Shown here: positions 8,932 through 19,099 of the stretch, piece by piece
Numbering within the stretch: the stretch's first letter is position 1
Layout: every line of letters begins with the position of its first letter
Notes under the pieces: generated by a model
Told to the model about the DNA's origin: nothing
What the model saw: the letters and a program-made list of their open reading frames with translations, nothing else
Databases searched by the model: none
DNA from: Hondaea fermentalgiana
Lineage: Eukaryota > Sar > Bigyra > Thraustochytrida > Thraustochytriidae
Direction: 5' to 3'
Assembly (NCBI GenBank): GCA_014084085.1
Contig: NPFB01000019.1
Location: forward strand, 104,168-168,167
DNA length: 64,000 nt
Program-made: the position numbers and the translations under genes

Positions 8932-10272
8932 TTACGCGCGCACTTGCTGCGCAGGAAGAGGCGACGCCTTGGCGAAGCGCTGGTACGCACGAACTGCGCG
9001 CTGGATCTGCGGGATTGAGAGCTCTTCGGAGAATTCCTCGGAGCCCTTGCTGGAAACGGCTTGTTGCAAAAAGCCGAGGACCTTGTTGACCGCAGTCGGG
9101 TCGAGCTCAGTCGCCTGGGCCACGATCTCCGCGGTGGACTTGGCCATGGCTTCGCGTGCCTCGTCGGTCATGCCGCCGTCGCGTTGCTCCTGCGTGTTGG
9201 CGGCCATGAGCTCACGGTAAATAAGGTCTGCCTCTTCGCTGAGCTCAAAGTCGCCGAGCATCTCGAGATCATTCTCGGCAGCGATCATCGTCTCTTCGAG
9301 ATCGAGGGGCTCAATATTTGAGCAAAGCTCTCCGAAGGATGCCGCTCGGGAGAGCGGGGGAGCAACGTTGTTGGAAGCGGCCTCAGCGCAGGCAGCGGCC
9401 GAAGGAGAAGGGGGGGCGCTGGTGGACGGTTCACTGCTTGTGTCCATTTTGACCGTACTGAGCTCAAGCTTGGACTCTTGTGCTTGTCGTTCCTCATTCT
9501 CATTCTGCTGAGGCTTCGAGACTTGCTTGGCAAGCGGCTTGGCAGCCTGCGTCGTTGCCTGCTGCTGCTGCTGCTGCTGCTGTTCCTTCGGTTGTTGCTG
9601 CTTTTGTTGTTGTTGTTGCTGCTGCTGCTGAAGGGGTAGGTTCTCCTTTTTCACGTTGCGCTGTTGCTGGGGAGGCTGCGTCTGCGCAATCTTGGGCGCC
9701 TCGGTCTCGGTATCGGCGGGGTTGGCAGAGCCCTGGACGATGCGCGAGCGCTTTCTTGAGGCACCGCCAGCCTTGGCAGCGACCTTAATGGGCTCCTTGG
9801 CGTCCGGAGAGGCCGAGGGCTCGCGGGTAATTGTTACAATGCCAGCGTCGTCAAGGACAGTGAGAACACTATCAAGCTGGGAGCGCAAATCTTCGATAAC
9901 GCCTTGCAAGTGGGAGACTTGGGTCTTGAGCTGCTGGACCTCGACCTGAGTGGCCGTCATCTGCGCGTCGGCGCGGGACTTGCGGCGGATCTCGGAGAGC
10001 AGCTCGGGCCTGTCGCGGCGAAAGTTGGGATGCGTGAAGCTCCATGCGCCCGTTTGCGTCTCGAGCTTGCGGAAGCCGTAGAAATGCAGCTGGCGCACAA
10101 AGGTTTGCAGGCTCCCCTTGTAGAACTTCTTCAGGGCGAGCTCGAACTTGTCTGAGTCCTTGACCACATAGGCGTCGCCATCCTCATTCCACGTGGACAC
10201 GTCTCCAGGGATAGTTTCTGCGACCTTTTTGAGCTTTTGCAGGAACGGCGGCAGCACCGTGACGGCGGCCAT
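8932..10272 (-). CDS. HSF: heat-shock transcription factor
   Basis: 446 residues from ATG 10272. The frame is open further upstream, but the HSF domain begins almost at this Met. Residues 5-105 are a typical HSF winged-helix DNA-binding domain: PPFLQKL, then FELALKKFYKGSLQTFVRQLHFYGFRK, then FTHPNFRRDRPELL. About residues 110-165 form a heptad-rich oligomerisation segment (MTATQVEVQQLKTQVSHLQGVI). A Lys/Arg cluster, ASRKRSRI, is a likely nuclear signal. The middle has two polyglutamine tracts. The C-terminal third is acidic and hydrophobic (LEETMIAAENDLEMLGDFEL), as in HSF activation regions. The expected role is binding nGAAn arrays in the nucleus and activating chaperone genes. A matching palindromic TTCnnGAA site lies upstream at 11233. 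Confidence 0.93.
   Translation of the reverse strand: MAAVTVLPPFLQKLKKVAETIPGDVSTWNEDGDAYVVKDSDKFELALKKFYKGSLQTFVRQLHFYGFRKLETQTGAWSFTHPNFRRDRPELLSEIRRKSRADAQMTATQVEVQQLKTQVSHLQGVIEDLRSQLDSVLTVLDDAGIVTITREPSASPDAKEPIKVAAKAGGASRKRSRIVQGSANPADTETEAPKIAQTQPPQQQRNVKKENLPLQQQQQQQQQKQQQPKEQQQQQQQQATTQAAKPLAKQVSKPQQNENEERQAQESKLELSTVKMDTSSEPSTSAPPSPSAAACAEAASNNVAPPLSRAASFGELCSNIEPLDLEETMIAAENDLEMLGDFELSEEADLIYRELMAANTQEQRDGGMTDEAREAMAKSTAEIVAQATELDPTAVNKVLGFLQQAVSSKGSEEFSEELSIPQIQRAVRAYQRFAKASPLPAQQVRA
9556..9634 (-). repeat. polyglutamine (CAG/CAA) tracts in HSF
   Basis: On the plus strand CTG/TTG triplets run at about 9559-9582 and 9592-9631, encoding two Gln tracts of about 8-10 residues with Lys/Pro interruptions. 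Confidence 0.85.
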
Positions 10273-11096
10273 TGTGTTCGCGCTCGTGCGAAGGATGGAG
10301 GAACGTAAGAATGGAAAAGGCGGTTGCGCGTGACGTTGCCCAGCGCAGGGCAGTGCAAAAAGAGGCGAGGCGAGTCTATCCGACACGACCCGACCCACGC
10401 GAGTGCCGCGCGACTTTTTCAAACTCCGCGGACGAGGAACAGTCTCGCTGCCGCACGCGAGCACGCGAGCACGCAACCGCTGCGCTCGTTGACTGGTCGG
10501 CAGGCCGACCGGGCTGGCTGGGCTGGCTCGTTACGGGGCCGGCGAGGGCCAGCCTGGACGGATCTGGATGGATCGATGATCGAGCGGCGGCCGCTCAAAC
10601 GGTCTCGACGCTCGTTCTCCTCGGCTCGCGACACAGGCAAGGGCGCTGGCGGTGTCGCGCGGCGAGGGGGGGATGCTCTTCGCCGCCGAGGTGGGTCTGC
10701 TCCGTATGAATGTATGCACGTATGTACGCGCGGAGAGCGTGAGAGCGAAGATCGTTTGCCGGAGGTCTGTCCTGTCGCGTCCGAAAGGAAGAAAAGATAA
10801 CCGAAGCGAAGCGGTTGACGCGCGGGCTCCTCAGCCTCCCTCGCTCGCTCGCTCGCTCTCCTCGGATTTCCAGCAGAGGCAGGACGCGACGCAGAGACGA
10901 TGCACGCAGCCAGCGGCGACTCGTCGCGACGCGTGCGACGCGCGAAAGTCTGGAGTGCAGTCGGTCGACGCGCGAGCGGTACGTGTGCAGCGCGGGCTCT
11001 CGGGCCTGAAGAATGCTTTTGTAGTTTGGGCTTTGATCTTTTTATCTTTTTTCCCTTTTATTACCATACTCTCTCTTTGAACATTCTGAGTTCCCC

Positions 11097-11470
11097 CGGG
11101 TTTCCCCGAGGGCGGCCAACTCTCCTCCCCCCCATTGCGCACTTACGGCGGCCGTTTGCACACTTGCAGCCGCTGCCGCACAAGTGGCCCTCTGATGGCA
11201 CGCAAGTGAAACTCTCGCGCGCGCCGCGCCAGCGCGCGTTCCGGAACGCGCGGGCGGTTTTGGCCCCTTTGCAAGCAGGCGGGGCCTGGCGGCCCAGAGA
11301 ACGGAAAAGAACGGCCGGGCGGTTGGTGCGCGTCTACGCGCTGGCTACGCGAAACCCTCCCACAGAGGCCGCAGTGCCGGCAGAACTCTCGGCGGTGCTG
11401 CAAGCATGGCATGGCTACGGAAAGTACCGTGCTGGGTTTCCCCGAGGGACGTCGGGGTTTCCCCGGGAGG
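11097..11470. repeat. repeated GGGTTTCCCCG-AGG motif
   Basis: GGGTTTCCCCGAGGG occurs at about 11098-11112 and again at 11434-11448. A variant, GGGGTTTCCCCGGGAGG, is at 11454-11470, and inverted variants GGGGAAACC lie at about 12004 and 12407. Function unknown. Confidence 0.6.
11233..11252. promoter_or_regulatory. 20-nt perfect palindrome with a TTCnnGAA core
   Basis: Each half is CGCGCGTTCC and its exact complement, centred between 11242 and 11243. The core TTCCGGAA fits the tail-to-tail arrangement of two heat-shock-factor half sites. It lies about 960 nt upstream of the HSF start, so autoregulation is possible, but this is inference from pattern only. Confidence 0.35.
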
Positions 11471-12172
11471 AAGTGCCGTGGTGCGGTGCGGCAGCGAGGT
11501 GCGGCAAGCGCGAAAGCGCCGTCGTGATTGGCATCTCGCCTGGGATCGATCTCCAAGTTCAAGTTCAAGTTTATAGCCACCGGCCAGCAGCAGCCAAGAT
11601 TATGGTGGACGAACGAGTCAAAGAAGCTGGTGGCTCGCTGCGTGCTCAGCCTCTCTGAGCAGATCGGCATGCAGACGTCGCGGTTTTTTTGTTTTTTGTT
11701 TTTTTCTGGTTTGTTTGGATCGTTTGTTTCGATTTTCTCGTTATTTTAGTCCCTGTAGAGGAGAGAGGGCGAGAGAGAGGGAGTGGGAGAGTCAGGTACA
11801 GCGGGAGGTGCATGCACAGCGCAGAGACGGAAGGTGCCCCCCGTGAGTTGGCCAAAGGGGACCCCGGAGAGTGGACGCACTGCGGGCGCGCGCGCTCCTT
11901 ATGCCTATCAGGCGAGCCAGGGATTGAGGCCAAGCTGGGGGGACCCGAAACTGTCCGGCTTAGGGGCCAGCGCGCGCCTCTCTGAAGGCAGTTCATGCCC
12001 GTCGGGGAAACCTCGGCTGCTTTTCTTTATTTCTTTTTATTTCTCGCTTTTTGGAAGAATATCCGCGGAACCCGTTTTGGCCCCCTCCTTTTGTCAGGCA
12101 GTGACGCAGGCGGCGGCGACGTGGGCAGTGTGGGTGCACACCAGGGTACGCGATTTGGTGTGTGCTCGCGCG

Positions 12173-12191
12173 CCCCCCCCCCCCCCCCCCC
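12173..12191. repeat. C19 homopolymer
   Basis: Nineteen consecutive C within the divergent upstream region. Length may be unreliable in the assembly. Confidence 0.85.
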
Positions 12192-12652
12192 TCGGCTTCT
12201 CCTTTTTCACAGGCGCGAGGTGGAGCAAGCCCCGATTCGCCCTCCGCGGCTTGTCGGACGCGTGTACGAGGCGCGCGCGCGCGGGGTGTAGGCGAGGCAG
12301 GGCAGGGAGCGAGGGTAGCGGAGCGCAGGCGTTTTCTGGGCCTAAAATCCAGGCGCTGCGCGCGGAAGGCTAGGCGCGGAAGGAGAGAAAAGAGCCCGGC
12401 TGGGGTGGGGAAACCGGGAATTCAAGTCAATCGAGCTTGGTCTCACAAACGCGCGACACGGGCCGTCTATCGAGGAGCTTGCCTGCGTGCGTGCCGGCCT
12501 GCGTGCGTGCCTGCCTGCTGCGTGCTAGTTTCGCCTGCTTGCTTGCTCGCATACTCGCGCTTGACGCCTTCGTCCCGTACGAGACAGGTCACGCCGACTC
12601 CGCGACACCCCAAAAGAGGAGCCGCAAAGGTTCTCTTCAGACATTACGAACA

Positions 12653-13195
12653 ATGGAGTCCTCTTCGTGCGCTCAGGAGCTTCGCATGTGGCGAACGGTG
12701 GCGCTTACGCTGATTGCCATCATCACAACATTTCTTATCTTTCGAGCTTTCGTGGTGCTTCGTATGTTTTTGGCACGAAGACAAAATCCCGGGGACAAGC
12801 CGCTGTACGTGGCTCTCGACGACGGTGAACATGCGGAATTCAGCGACAGCATGAGCGACAGCTCAAGTCTCTTCAGTCCCCCGTTCCGACCAAGCGTGGG
12901 CATTGCTTTCAAGACGGCCGCGGCGAACGTTTCGCAGACAGAGATATACCTGCAAGATACGGCCAGCAGCCAGGAACACACCTCTGAAAAGGCCGATGCT
13001 GACTTGGAAAGCAGTGGACGTGACTTGGATGACTACCTGGAGCAAGATGGCAGCAATCTTTCAAGCATTAGTCGACGTGGAATGCGTGAGAGCTCTCCCT
13101 CTGGTTCGCGACGTAGTCTACGAGACGAGACAAGCGGAATCTCAAATGACTTTGCTGCGGATAGCGGCATCGGCGCGCGCGCACGAGAGCAATAA
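12653..13195 (+). CDS. single-pass membrane protein, Ser-rich tail
   Basis: 180 residues from ATG 12653. There is one hydrophobic segment at about residues 14-36 (VALTLIAIITTFLIFRAFVVL) followed by RMFLARR, which suggests an N-out/C-in anchor by the positive-inside rule. The rest is hydrophilic, with many Ser, Asp and Glu clusters such as SDSMSDSSSL and SSISRRGMRESSPSGSRRS. These look like flexible, possibly phosphorylated cytoplasmic tail sequence. No enzyme or receptor domain is visible and I do not recognise the family. The stop lies 329 nt from the stop of the convergent GK-repeat gene. AATAAA occurs about 75 nt after the stop and could serve polyadenylation. Confidence 0.55.
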   Translation: MESSSCAQELRMWRTVALTLIAIITTFLIFRAFVVLRMFLARRQNPGDKPLYVALDDGEHAEFSDSMSDSSSLFSPPFRPSVGIAFKTAAANVSQTEIYLQDTASSQEHTSEKADADLESSGRDLDDYLEQDGSNLSSISRRGMRESSPSGSRRSLRDETSGISNDFAADSGIGARAREQ

Positions 13196-13524
13196 CGCAA
13201 CATTACTGCCAAGACAGCAACGTGTAATTTATACAAGACAGTGAAAGCAGGCAAGGCCACCACAAATAGGTATTTGAATAAATGAATGAATATTGAATTG
13301 AGGAATTGAGGACGCAATGATTTTTTAAGATTCATTTGTTCCCGTTTTGTATTTTATAAAGCAACCAGCAAAATGACTTGCCACCGAAAAGAACGAATTT
13401 CCCTTTGCAACAAAACATTTACAAACAAATTTACAAAAGCAGAAAATCAGTAAATAGCAATAAATCGAGTCCGTAGCTTGTATATTTGTATAGCATGTGG
13501 AGAAAAAGAGATAGGTGGAAACCT
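13196..13524. other. convergent 3' region
   Basis: 329 nt, clearly AT-richer than the coding DNA on both sides, with AATAAA-like hexamers in plus orientation. Probably the 3' untranslated regions of both flanking genes. Confidence 0.6.
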
Positions 13525-16500
13525 CTAAAATATGGAAGGTTTCTCCTCCACCACAAAGTAGGGAAAACAGTGCGTGACCTCTTGCCAAAAGACGTCGACA
13601 ACACTGTTGCCACCCTCGCGCGCCTTCCAGTGAACGCGAATGACCTTGCGCTTCCGGGTCGACAAATCGTCGAAGCGCATGTGCGTCCACGCGTAGCCGC
13701 GACGCATGATCGATGGAAGGCCCCAGCCAACGGTAAGAGCAATGTGCATCTTACTCGCATGAACCTGCGTTGCAAGGTGATGCGAAATGCTGCCTCCCGC
13801 AATCTCTCGCGCCGCGGGGTCCATGTCGAGATACATCATACTCTTGAGGTCGAAGCGAAGACGGCCAATCTTTGACGCCTTGGGCGATGGCAGAGGCTCA
13901 AAGGACATTGACTCCTGGCCTTCAGGACACAAGAAAGAACGCTTTGTCGTCTCCATCATGTACTCCTGCTCCAGGGCTCCGTTGAGCATATACAACCCAG
14001 AGGCACTGAACATATCCAGACCGGCATCTCTGTAGTTGTCAATCACCTCAGGAGGCGTTGAATTGAAAAGACCCACGAGAAAGGTCACGAGTGACCCATT
14101 GGGATTCAAGAGAGCAGATTCCTCGAGGCCCAAGAGACTGAGGACGTGACGGATTACGGTAGGGTGCTTGAGCCAGGTCTGCAGCCAGGCCTTGCGACCA
14201 AACGGCGCGGTGGGCGCCACTACAATGGCCGATCCCGTCTTGGATTCTTTGACTCCAGCGCCTCCCGATCTGGCCTCCGCGTCTGACGCAGCCGTTGGGG
14301 CTGGCGACGGGGATCGCGAATCTGCGTTTGAGCTTGAAGACGACGAAGAAGAACTTGAGGATCGGACACCAGGAAAGCTGGCGACGCGTTTGTTTGCCCG
14401 TGCACCATCGTCGTCGGCAGTCTTACCCGATCTGCTTTGCGTCGTGGGCGCGCGCAAAAAGGGTGTCTTTTTGCCTCGCCACATGACGCGTCCGTCGTCG
14501 TCACCGTCGCCTGCGTCAATCATGCCGGCACCCATTGGAGCTTTCTTTCCTCGTCCTGCACCCAAGCCAGAGTCGAGCTGACCCGTTTTGCCGCTTCCGC
14601 TGACCATGCCCCGCATGTCCATGCCGCGCGGGTAGTCTTCGCTGCGAGAGGCCTCGTCATCTTCATCGTCTTCTTCGCCATGAGTCTCGGCGCCCTCGGC
14701 AGACTGCAGCCAGTTCCAGTCATTCACGCTGCCCTGGCTCGCTGACGAAGGCGTCCGCCGGTTCCGTCCAGGATACGCTTTGGAGGCGCCTCCATAGCCC
14801 TTGTTGCCCGCGCCTTTGCCGCTGCCATGCATATCATCGTCATCGGCGCCAAAAAAGGCACCCTTGCTTCCAGGCGGAAAGAGCGAATCATACGACGCGT
14901 CCTTGCCTCCAGCATTCGAGGCGTAAAGTGCGTCATATGCAGCGCCCTTGCTGCCTGCTTGAAATGCACGTCTTTTGCCGCTGTGATAGGCATGTTCGGC
15001 AACTGAAGCAAGTTTACCACTCGTGGCTTCCTCGTAGGCGGCGCCCTTGCTTCCCGGTTCGAAGGCTGGCATTTTGCCTCGCGATTCATAGGCTGGCATC
15101 TTTCCCGACGACTCGTACGAGGGCATTTTGCCCATGGATTCGTAAGAGGCCATTTTGCCCGACGACTCGTAGGCTGCACCCTTGCTCCCAGGTTCAAAGA
15201 GGGGCATTTTGCCACGCGATTCGTAGGCAGCACCTTTGCCCGAGGCCTCGTACGAGTCCAATTTGCCGCCGGATGCCTCGTACGAGCTACCTTTGCTGCC
15301 AGGCTCAAAGACGGGCATCTTGCCGCCACCGCCAGATGCTTCTTCATACGCTGCGCCCTTGCTTCCTGGCTCGAAGGCAGGCATCTTGCCTCGCGATTCG
15401 AAAGCCGCGCCCTTGCCAGAGGCGTCGTACGAGGCCATCTTCCCTGAAGACTCGTACGATGCCATTTTCCCAGAGGATTCATAGACATCTCCCTTGCTTC
15501 CACTACGAAGTTCGTAGGCAGCCATTTTGCCACCACCACCGCCGCCGCCGCCGCCGCCGTTTTCATCGTCATCATCATCATCATAAATGTCGCCCTTGTT
15601 TCCACTCCTGAGTTCATAGGCCCCAAGCTTGCCAGCGGACTCGTATGCGGCACCCTTGCCAGTACTTTCGTATATTGCACCCTTGCCCGTCGCGCTGGCG
15701 TCGTTTGAGCCTCCATCATTTCCATTTTCTTCGTCATAGATGGCCCCCTTGCCCGAAGCATCAAAGCCAGCACCCTTGCTGCCCGGTGGAAAGAGCATCT
15801 CAAACGAGGCACCCTTACCACCGGGGGGGAAGAGAGGCTCATATGCGCTGCCCTTACCGCCCGAGGGAAAGAGCGCATCGTACGCTGCCAGTTTCCCTGA
15901 AGAGTCGTACGCCGCGCCCTTTCCGGTGGACTCAAAGGCCGCTAGTTTACCAAGGGACTCGTACGAAGCCACCTTGCCCGAAGATTGATCAAAGCCAGCG
16001 CCCGAGCCAGCAGGAGGAAATAATGTGTCATAGTGAGCTGCCTTGCCCGTGGGATTCCCATCATAAGGGGAAGCTTTGCCCGCAGAGGTGCTACTATAGG
16101 GGACATCTTTGCCGAGCGAGCTAAAGAGCGAGCCCTTGCCCGATGCCGCGTAAGAAGGAACTTTACCTGTTGGCGAAGAATTCGAGGATTCGCGTCCTTC
16201 GTACGAAGATCCACGACGGTCGATACGACGCTGCGAACTCTGGTGAGAACTAAGAGACGAGGAACTTGAGTTGCGGCTTGCGTTTGCAAGATCTGCAAGA
16301 CTCGCACGAGGCCGCTTGGAGCGGATCATGTCCGAGATTTCCGGACACTCTTCAATGAGGGCAGCGGCATCGTCCCAGGGCGTGAGGTTGGACTGCCCGG
16401 GATCTGAGAGCGGACGCTCGACGTAGAGAACGTTATCGGCTCGGTCGTTGCCGTGGCCTAGTTTGCCGCCGGCCTCGGTCATGCCACGGGGATCTAAGCC

Positions 16501-17430
16501 TGCCTTGCTACTTCCTGGCCGTCTACTACCCTCTTGTTTGATGGAGTGTTGACCCTTGCGTTGCGCGCTACCCATTTTGCCCTCAGATGCCCCGCGTGCG
16601 TCTAAGGTTGCCGGAAATAATTTATCGCCTTGCTTGAGGGATGTTCTTGCGCCACTCATGGCCTCTGCGATGTGCCTTGCATTTTCGGCGTTTGGTCCAA
16701 AACTCTTGGCCTTGCGAAGCGCGCCGGTCGGTAATGGACCCGGTACACCGGCAAGGGAAGCAGCGGTAGTAGCGCCGGCCGCGGCGGCCACTGCTGCTGG
16801 TGTGAGTGCAGCGTTTGCGGCGGCGAGTGTGATAGCATTAGCTGCAGACGCAGAGGGTGGTCGCGGAGCTGAGGAGGCTGCAGAGGAGGGTCCGGCTCTC
16901 GATGCTGATGGTAATGGTGATGGGCCTGCGGACGGCGAGGAGGATGAAGACGATGTTGCGGGCGTTGCGACGGATGGTTTTGCCTTTTTCTTGCTTGGTT
17001 TGGGCTGTTTTGGTTTTGCTGGATTATTCCCGGAGGCGATTTCGGCCTGGAGTTCGTGGTGACCTTTTGCACGGAAGCCATTGGATCCAATGTTTAGGTT
17101 GAGGTCCTTGGCCATGGGCCATGCCTCTTTGCGGCGAATAAATCGGAGAATATCGGCCTCGACCTCGGCGCTGAAGGGTCTCCTTCCGGAGGACTTGCAG
17201 AGATGCGCGGTGATGGAGCGTCGAAAGGATTCCTCGGGTCGTTTGGGGGCTTCCTTGCGCGTGGCGATCCACTCGCGGTAGCATGCTGTGCCGACGACTG
17301 CGGCGGGTCCGCCGATTTCGTAGTGCTTAATGAAGACCTCGTAGGAGGACATGTTGGCGGCGGGCTGGCCATTGTTGCCGGTGCGGCCTGTGGAGGAGAT
17401 GGGGCGTCCCGACGCGGCATCGTTGATCAT
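13525..17430 (-). CDS. giant orphan protein with about 40 GK-x-x-x-[YF]-[ED] repeats
   Basis: 1301 residues from ATG 17430; a second ATG gives the start MSSYEVFIKHYEIGG. Three parts are visible. Residues about 27-130 look folded (YREWIATRKEAPKRPEESF, then FSAEVEADILRFIRRKEAW). Residues about 130-410 are Ala/Ser/Pro low complexity. Residues about 415-870 carry about 40 short units of consensus [SG][GS]K[GM]-x-x-[YF][ED], such as SGKGAAYES, RGKMPAFEP and GSKGAAYEE, some with an inserted LFPPG. The last 225 residues, from RKAWLQTWLKHPTVIRHVLS to the end, again look folded, with many conserved-type Trp, Tyr and Met. I do not recognise either terminal domain. The repeat chemistry (regular Lys and Tyr/Phe-acidic spacing) suggests a multivalent, disordered scaffold, possibly phosphorylated on Tyr. 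That is inference. Codon use varies between units, arguing for an old, selected repeat. Confidence 0.75.
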   Translation of the reverse strand: MINDAASGRPISSTGRTGNNGQPAANMSSYEVFIKHYEIGGPAAVVGTACYREWIATRKEAPKRPEESFRRSITAHLCKSSGRRPFSAEVEADILRFIRRKEAWPMAKDLNLNIGSNGFRAKGHHELQAEIASGNNPAKPKQPKPSKKKAKPSVATPATSSSSSSPSAGPSPLPSASRAGPSSAASSAPRPPSASAANAITLAAANAALTPAAVAAAAGATTAASLAGVPGPLPTGALRKAKSFGPNAENARHIAEAMSGARTSLKQGDKLFPATLDARGASEGKMGSAQRKGQHSIKQEGSRRPGSSKAGLDPRGMTEAGGKLGHGNDRADNVLYVERPLSDPGQSNLTPWDDAAALIEECPEISDMIRSKRPRASLADLANASRNSSSSSLSSHQSSQRRIDRRGSSYEGRESSNSSPTGKVPSYAASGKGSLFSSLGKDVPYSSTSAGKASPYDGNPTGKAAHYDTLFPPAGSGAGFDQSSGKVASYESLGKLAAFESTGKGAAYDSSGKLAAYDALFPSGGKGSAYEPLFPPGGKGASFEMLFPPGSKGAGFDASGKGAIYDEENGNDGGSNDASATGKGAIYESTGKGAAYESAGKLGAYELRSGNKGDIYDDDDDDENGGGGGGGGGGKMAAYELRSGSKGDVYESSGKMASYESSGKMASYDASGKGAAFESRGKMPAFEPGSKGAAYEEASGGGGKMPVFEPGSKGSSYEASGGKLDSYEASGKGAAYESRGKMPLFEPGSKGAAYESSGKMASYESMGKMPSYESSGKMPAYESRGKMPAFEPGSKGAAYEEATSGKLASVAEHAYHSGKRRAFQAGSKGAAYDALYASNAGGKDASYDSLFPPGSKGAFFGADDDDMHGSGKGAGNKGYGGASKAYPGRNRRTPSSASQGSVNDWNWLQSAEGAETHGEEDDEDDEASRSEDYPRGMDMRGMVSGSGKTGQLDSGLGAGRGKKAPMGAGMIDAGDGDDDGRVMWRGKKTPFLRAPTTQSRSGKTADDDGARANKRVASFPGVRSSSSSSSSSSSNADSRSPSPAPTAASDAEARSGGAGVKESKTGSAIVVAPTAPFGRKAWLQTWLKHPTVIRHVLSLLGLEESALLNPNGSLVTFLVGLFNSTPPEVIDNYRDAGLDMFSASGLYMLNGALEQEYMMETTKRSFLCPEGQESMSFEPLPSPKASKIGRLRFDLKSMMYLDMDPAAREIAGGSISHHLATQVHASKMHIALTVGWGLPSIMRRGYAWTHMRFDDLSTRKRKVIRVHWKAREGGNSVVDVFWQEVTHCFPYFVVEEKPSIF
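14830..16185 (-). repeat. coding repeat array, about 40 units of 24-36 nt
   Basis: The plus strand shows regularly spaced copies of GCxGCxCCCTTGCC/GGxCATTTTGCC-type sequence, each followed by a TCGTA/TCATA (Tyr codon) element. Units are degenerate at DNA level but conserved at protein level. Confidence 0.85.
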
Positions 17431-19071
17431 GGCGCGGGCGCGAGCGTCTGCCCCGCCGCGCTGTGCAGCTCTGTCAGCACCGTGTGCTGGTGCGTGCCTA
17501 CGCGGTCAGCCGCCCGCGATGCGATCGCTCTGCCGGCCCTCACGGGTCCAAGCTACTTGCTTGCTTTTTGCAGCTGATCTCTCTCTCCCTCTCAGTGCTC
17601 GCGCGTGGACCAGGCAAGCGCGCGCAGCGCTTACTTGCTTGCTGGCGAGAGGGCTTGCCTACCGGCGGGTCTGCCGGTCTGCCGCGCTGCACCGCGTGTG
17701 CGCGCAGGACCGGATCGGTCTTGCCGTGTCCTGCTACTCGCCTCGGGACGGGACGCCACGACACGGAATGAGAATGGCGCCTGCGAGCGAGGACTCGGGT
17801 TTTTCCTCGAAGGACCACTAGCACCCGCACTAGCAGTAGAAGTAGGCCGTGCGCAGGTGCGTGCAGTGCCGGGACTCTTTTCCTTTTCCCCGCCCAGCCA
17901 ACCTGTCTGCCTGTGTGCCTGCCTGCCCGGACTCGCTCGCTCCGCCTGCGCGCTGGCCGCCTCGCTGCGGACCGCTGAGGGCGGGGGCGCGGGGTCCAAG
18001 CGCAAGGGACTGCCGAGGGCGGTCTCGGGCCGCGGCCTCCCTGCTTTTTGTACGGCAAGCTTTAGGCGGACTTGCGCTGTGTTGTATTGTTGACTTGCGA
18101 TGGCCTGCGTGGACAGTGAGTGAGTGAGCCGGGTTGACTTGACTGACTTGTGCGGATGGATCGAAGATTGGCTTCGCCTCGCACGCGGATACGCCTGCGG
18201 ATGCGCCTGCGCGATCCGAGGAGGCGCGACGCCCGCGGGTCTCTCTGCACGAGCGCGAGCTCGCGGACGACGGCGGGCTGGCCGACCGCAGGTCTCGAGC
18301 TCGCCGCGGCCTGCTGACTTGACTTGACTTGGTTCGCCTCGAGGCGAGGTGGCGAGGCGAGTCGAGGCGAGTCGAGGCAGGTCTTACTTTCCTGAGGAAG
18401 CGGGGCGGGCGGAAGCGAGCGGAGCGGAGCCACGCGGAGCCACTGCTGCCGCTGCCAATGCAAACGCTGGTGGCGGGCGGGCGAGCGAGCGGAGCTAGCC
18501 TTCCTTGCTGCTTGCTTGCTTGCTTGGTCCGGATTTGAAAACTCGCCCGCGCAGACAAAGTTGCTGCAAGGACGGAGAAGAATGCCAGGCGCGCCCTGAG
18601 GCACGCACGCACACACGGACGCTCGCACGGACCTGGCTGGCTGGGTCGATTTGGCCACGCAGACGAAGCCGTCAATGCGCTTTTGCTCTAGCTGGAGGCA
18701 GCACGCTGACTCTCAATTCGAACAAATGCTCGAGGTGCCGCCGCTGCTGCTGGTACGGCGAATGCCGCGAGAGGGCGGGAGCTACACGAAGCCCTCTTGT
18801 CCTGGCTCGCGGACGCGACGCCGTCTCCGGAGCCAGACCGCCTCCTGCGCACCGCGTGGACGCACCACGCGGCGCTTGTCGTGAGCGCGTCTCTAATCAA
18901 TTCAATCCCAATGCCTGCTCCGTCGAAGACAGGACCCGGCCTCGGCTCGGCTCGCCTCGACTCCGGTCGACTCGAGCCCGCCGCGAACGGGGCTGCGCGG
19001 GTCTGTGCTGTGCTGTGCGGGCCTCGAGGCCCGGCCTCGCGAGCTCGAGCGCCGGTCGCTCGCCTGGGCCT

Positions 19072-19099
19072 ATCGATCGATCGATCGATCGATTGATCG
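19072..19099. repeat. (ATCG)n microsatellite
   Basis: Seven near-perfect ATCG units, self-complementary. Confidence 0.85.

Larger units (their letters stand above)
10273..12652. other. large divergent upstream region (HSF / membrane protein)
   Basis: 2.4 kb without a supported gene, between two divergent genes. It holds a 20-nt perfect palindrome (11233-11252), several copies of a GGGTTTCCCCGAGGG motif, a GA-rich stretch near 11760-11790 and a C19 homopolymer (12173-12191). Open frames here are low-complexity on both strands. Confidence 0.6.

Noticed and set aside
14724..15935. Minus-strand frame of about 400 codons inside the GK-repeat gene
   Set aside because: Different frame of the repeat array; the repetitive Arg/Ala composition only mirrors the real repeats.
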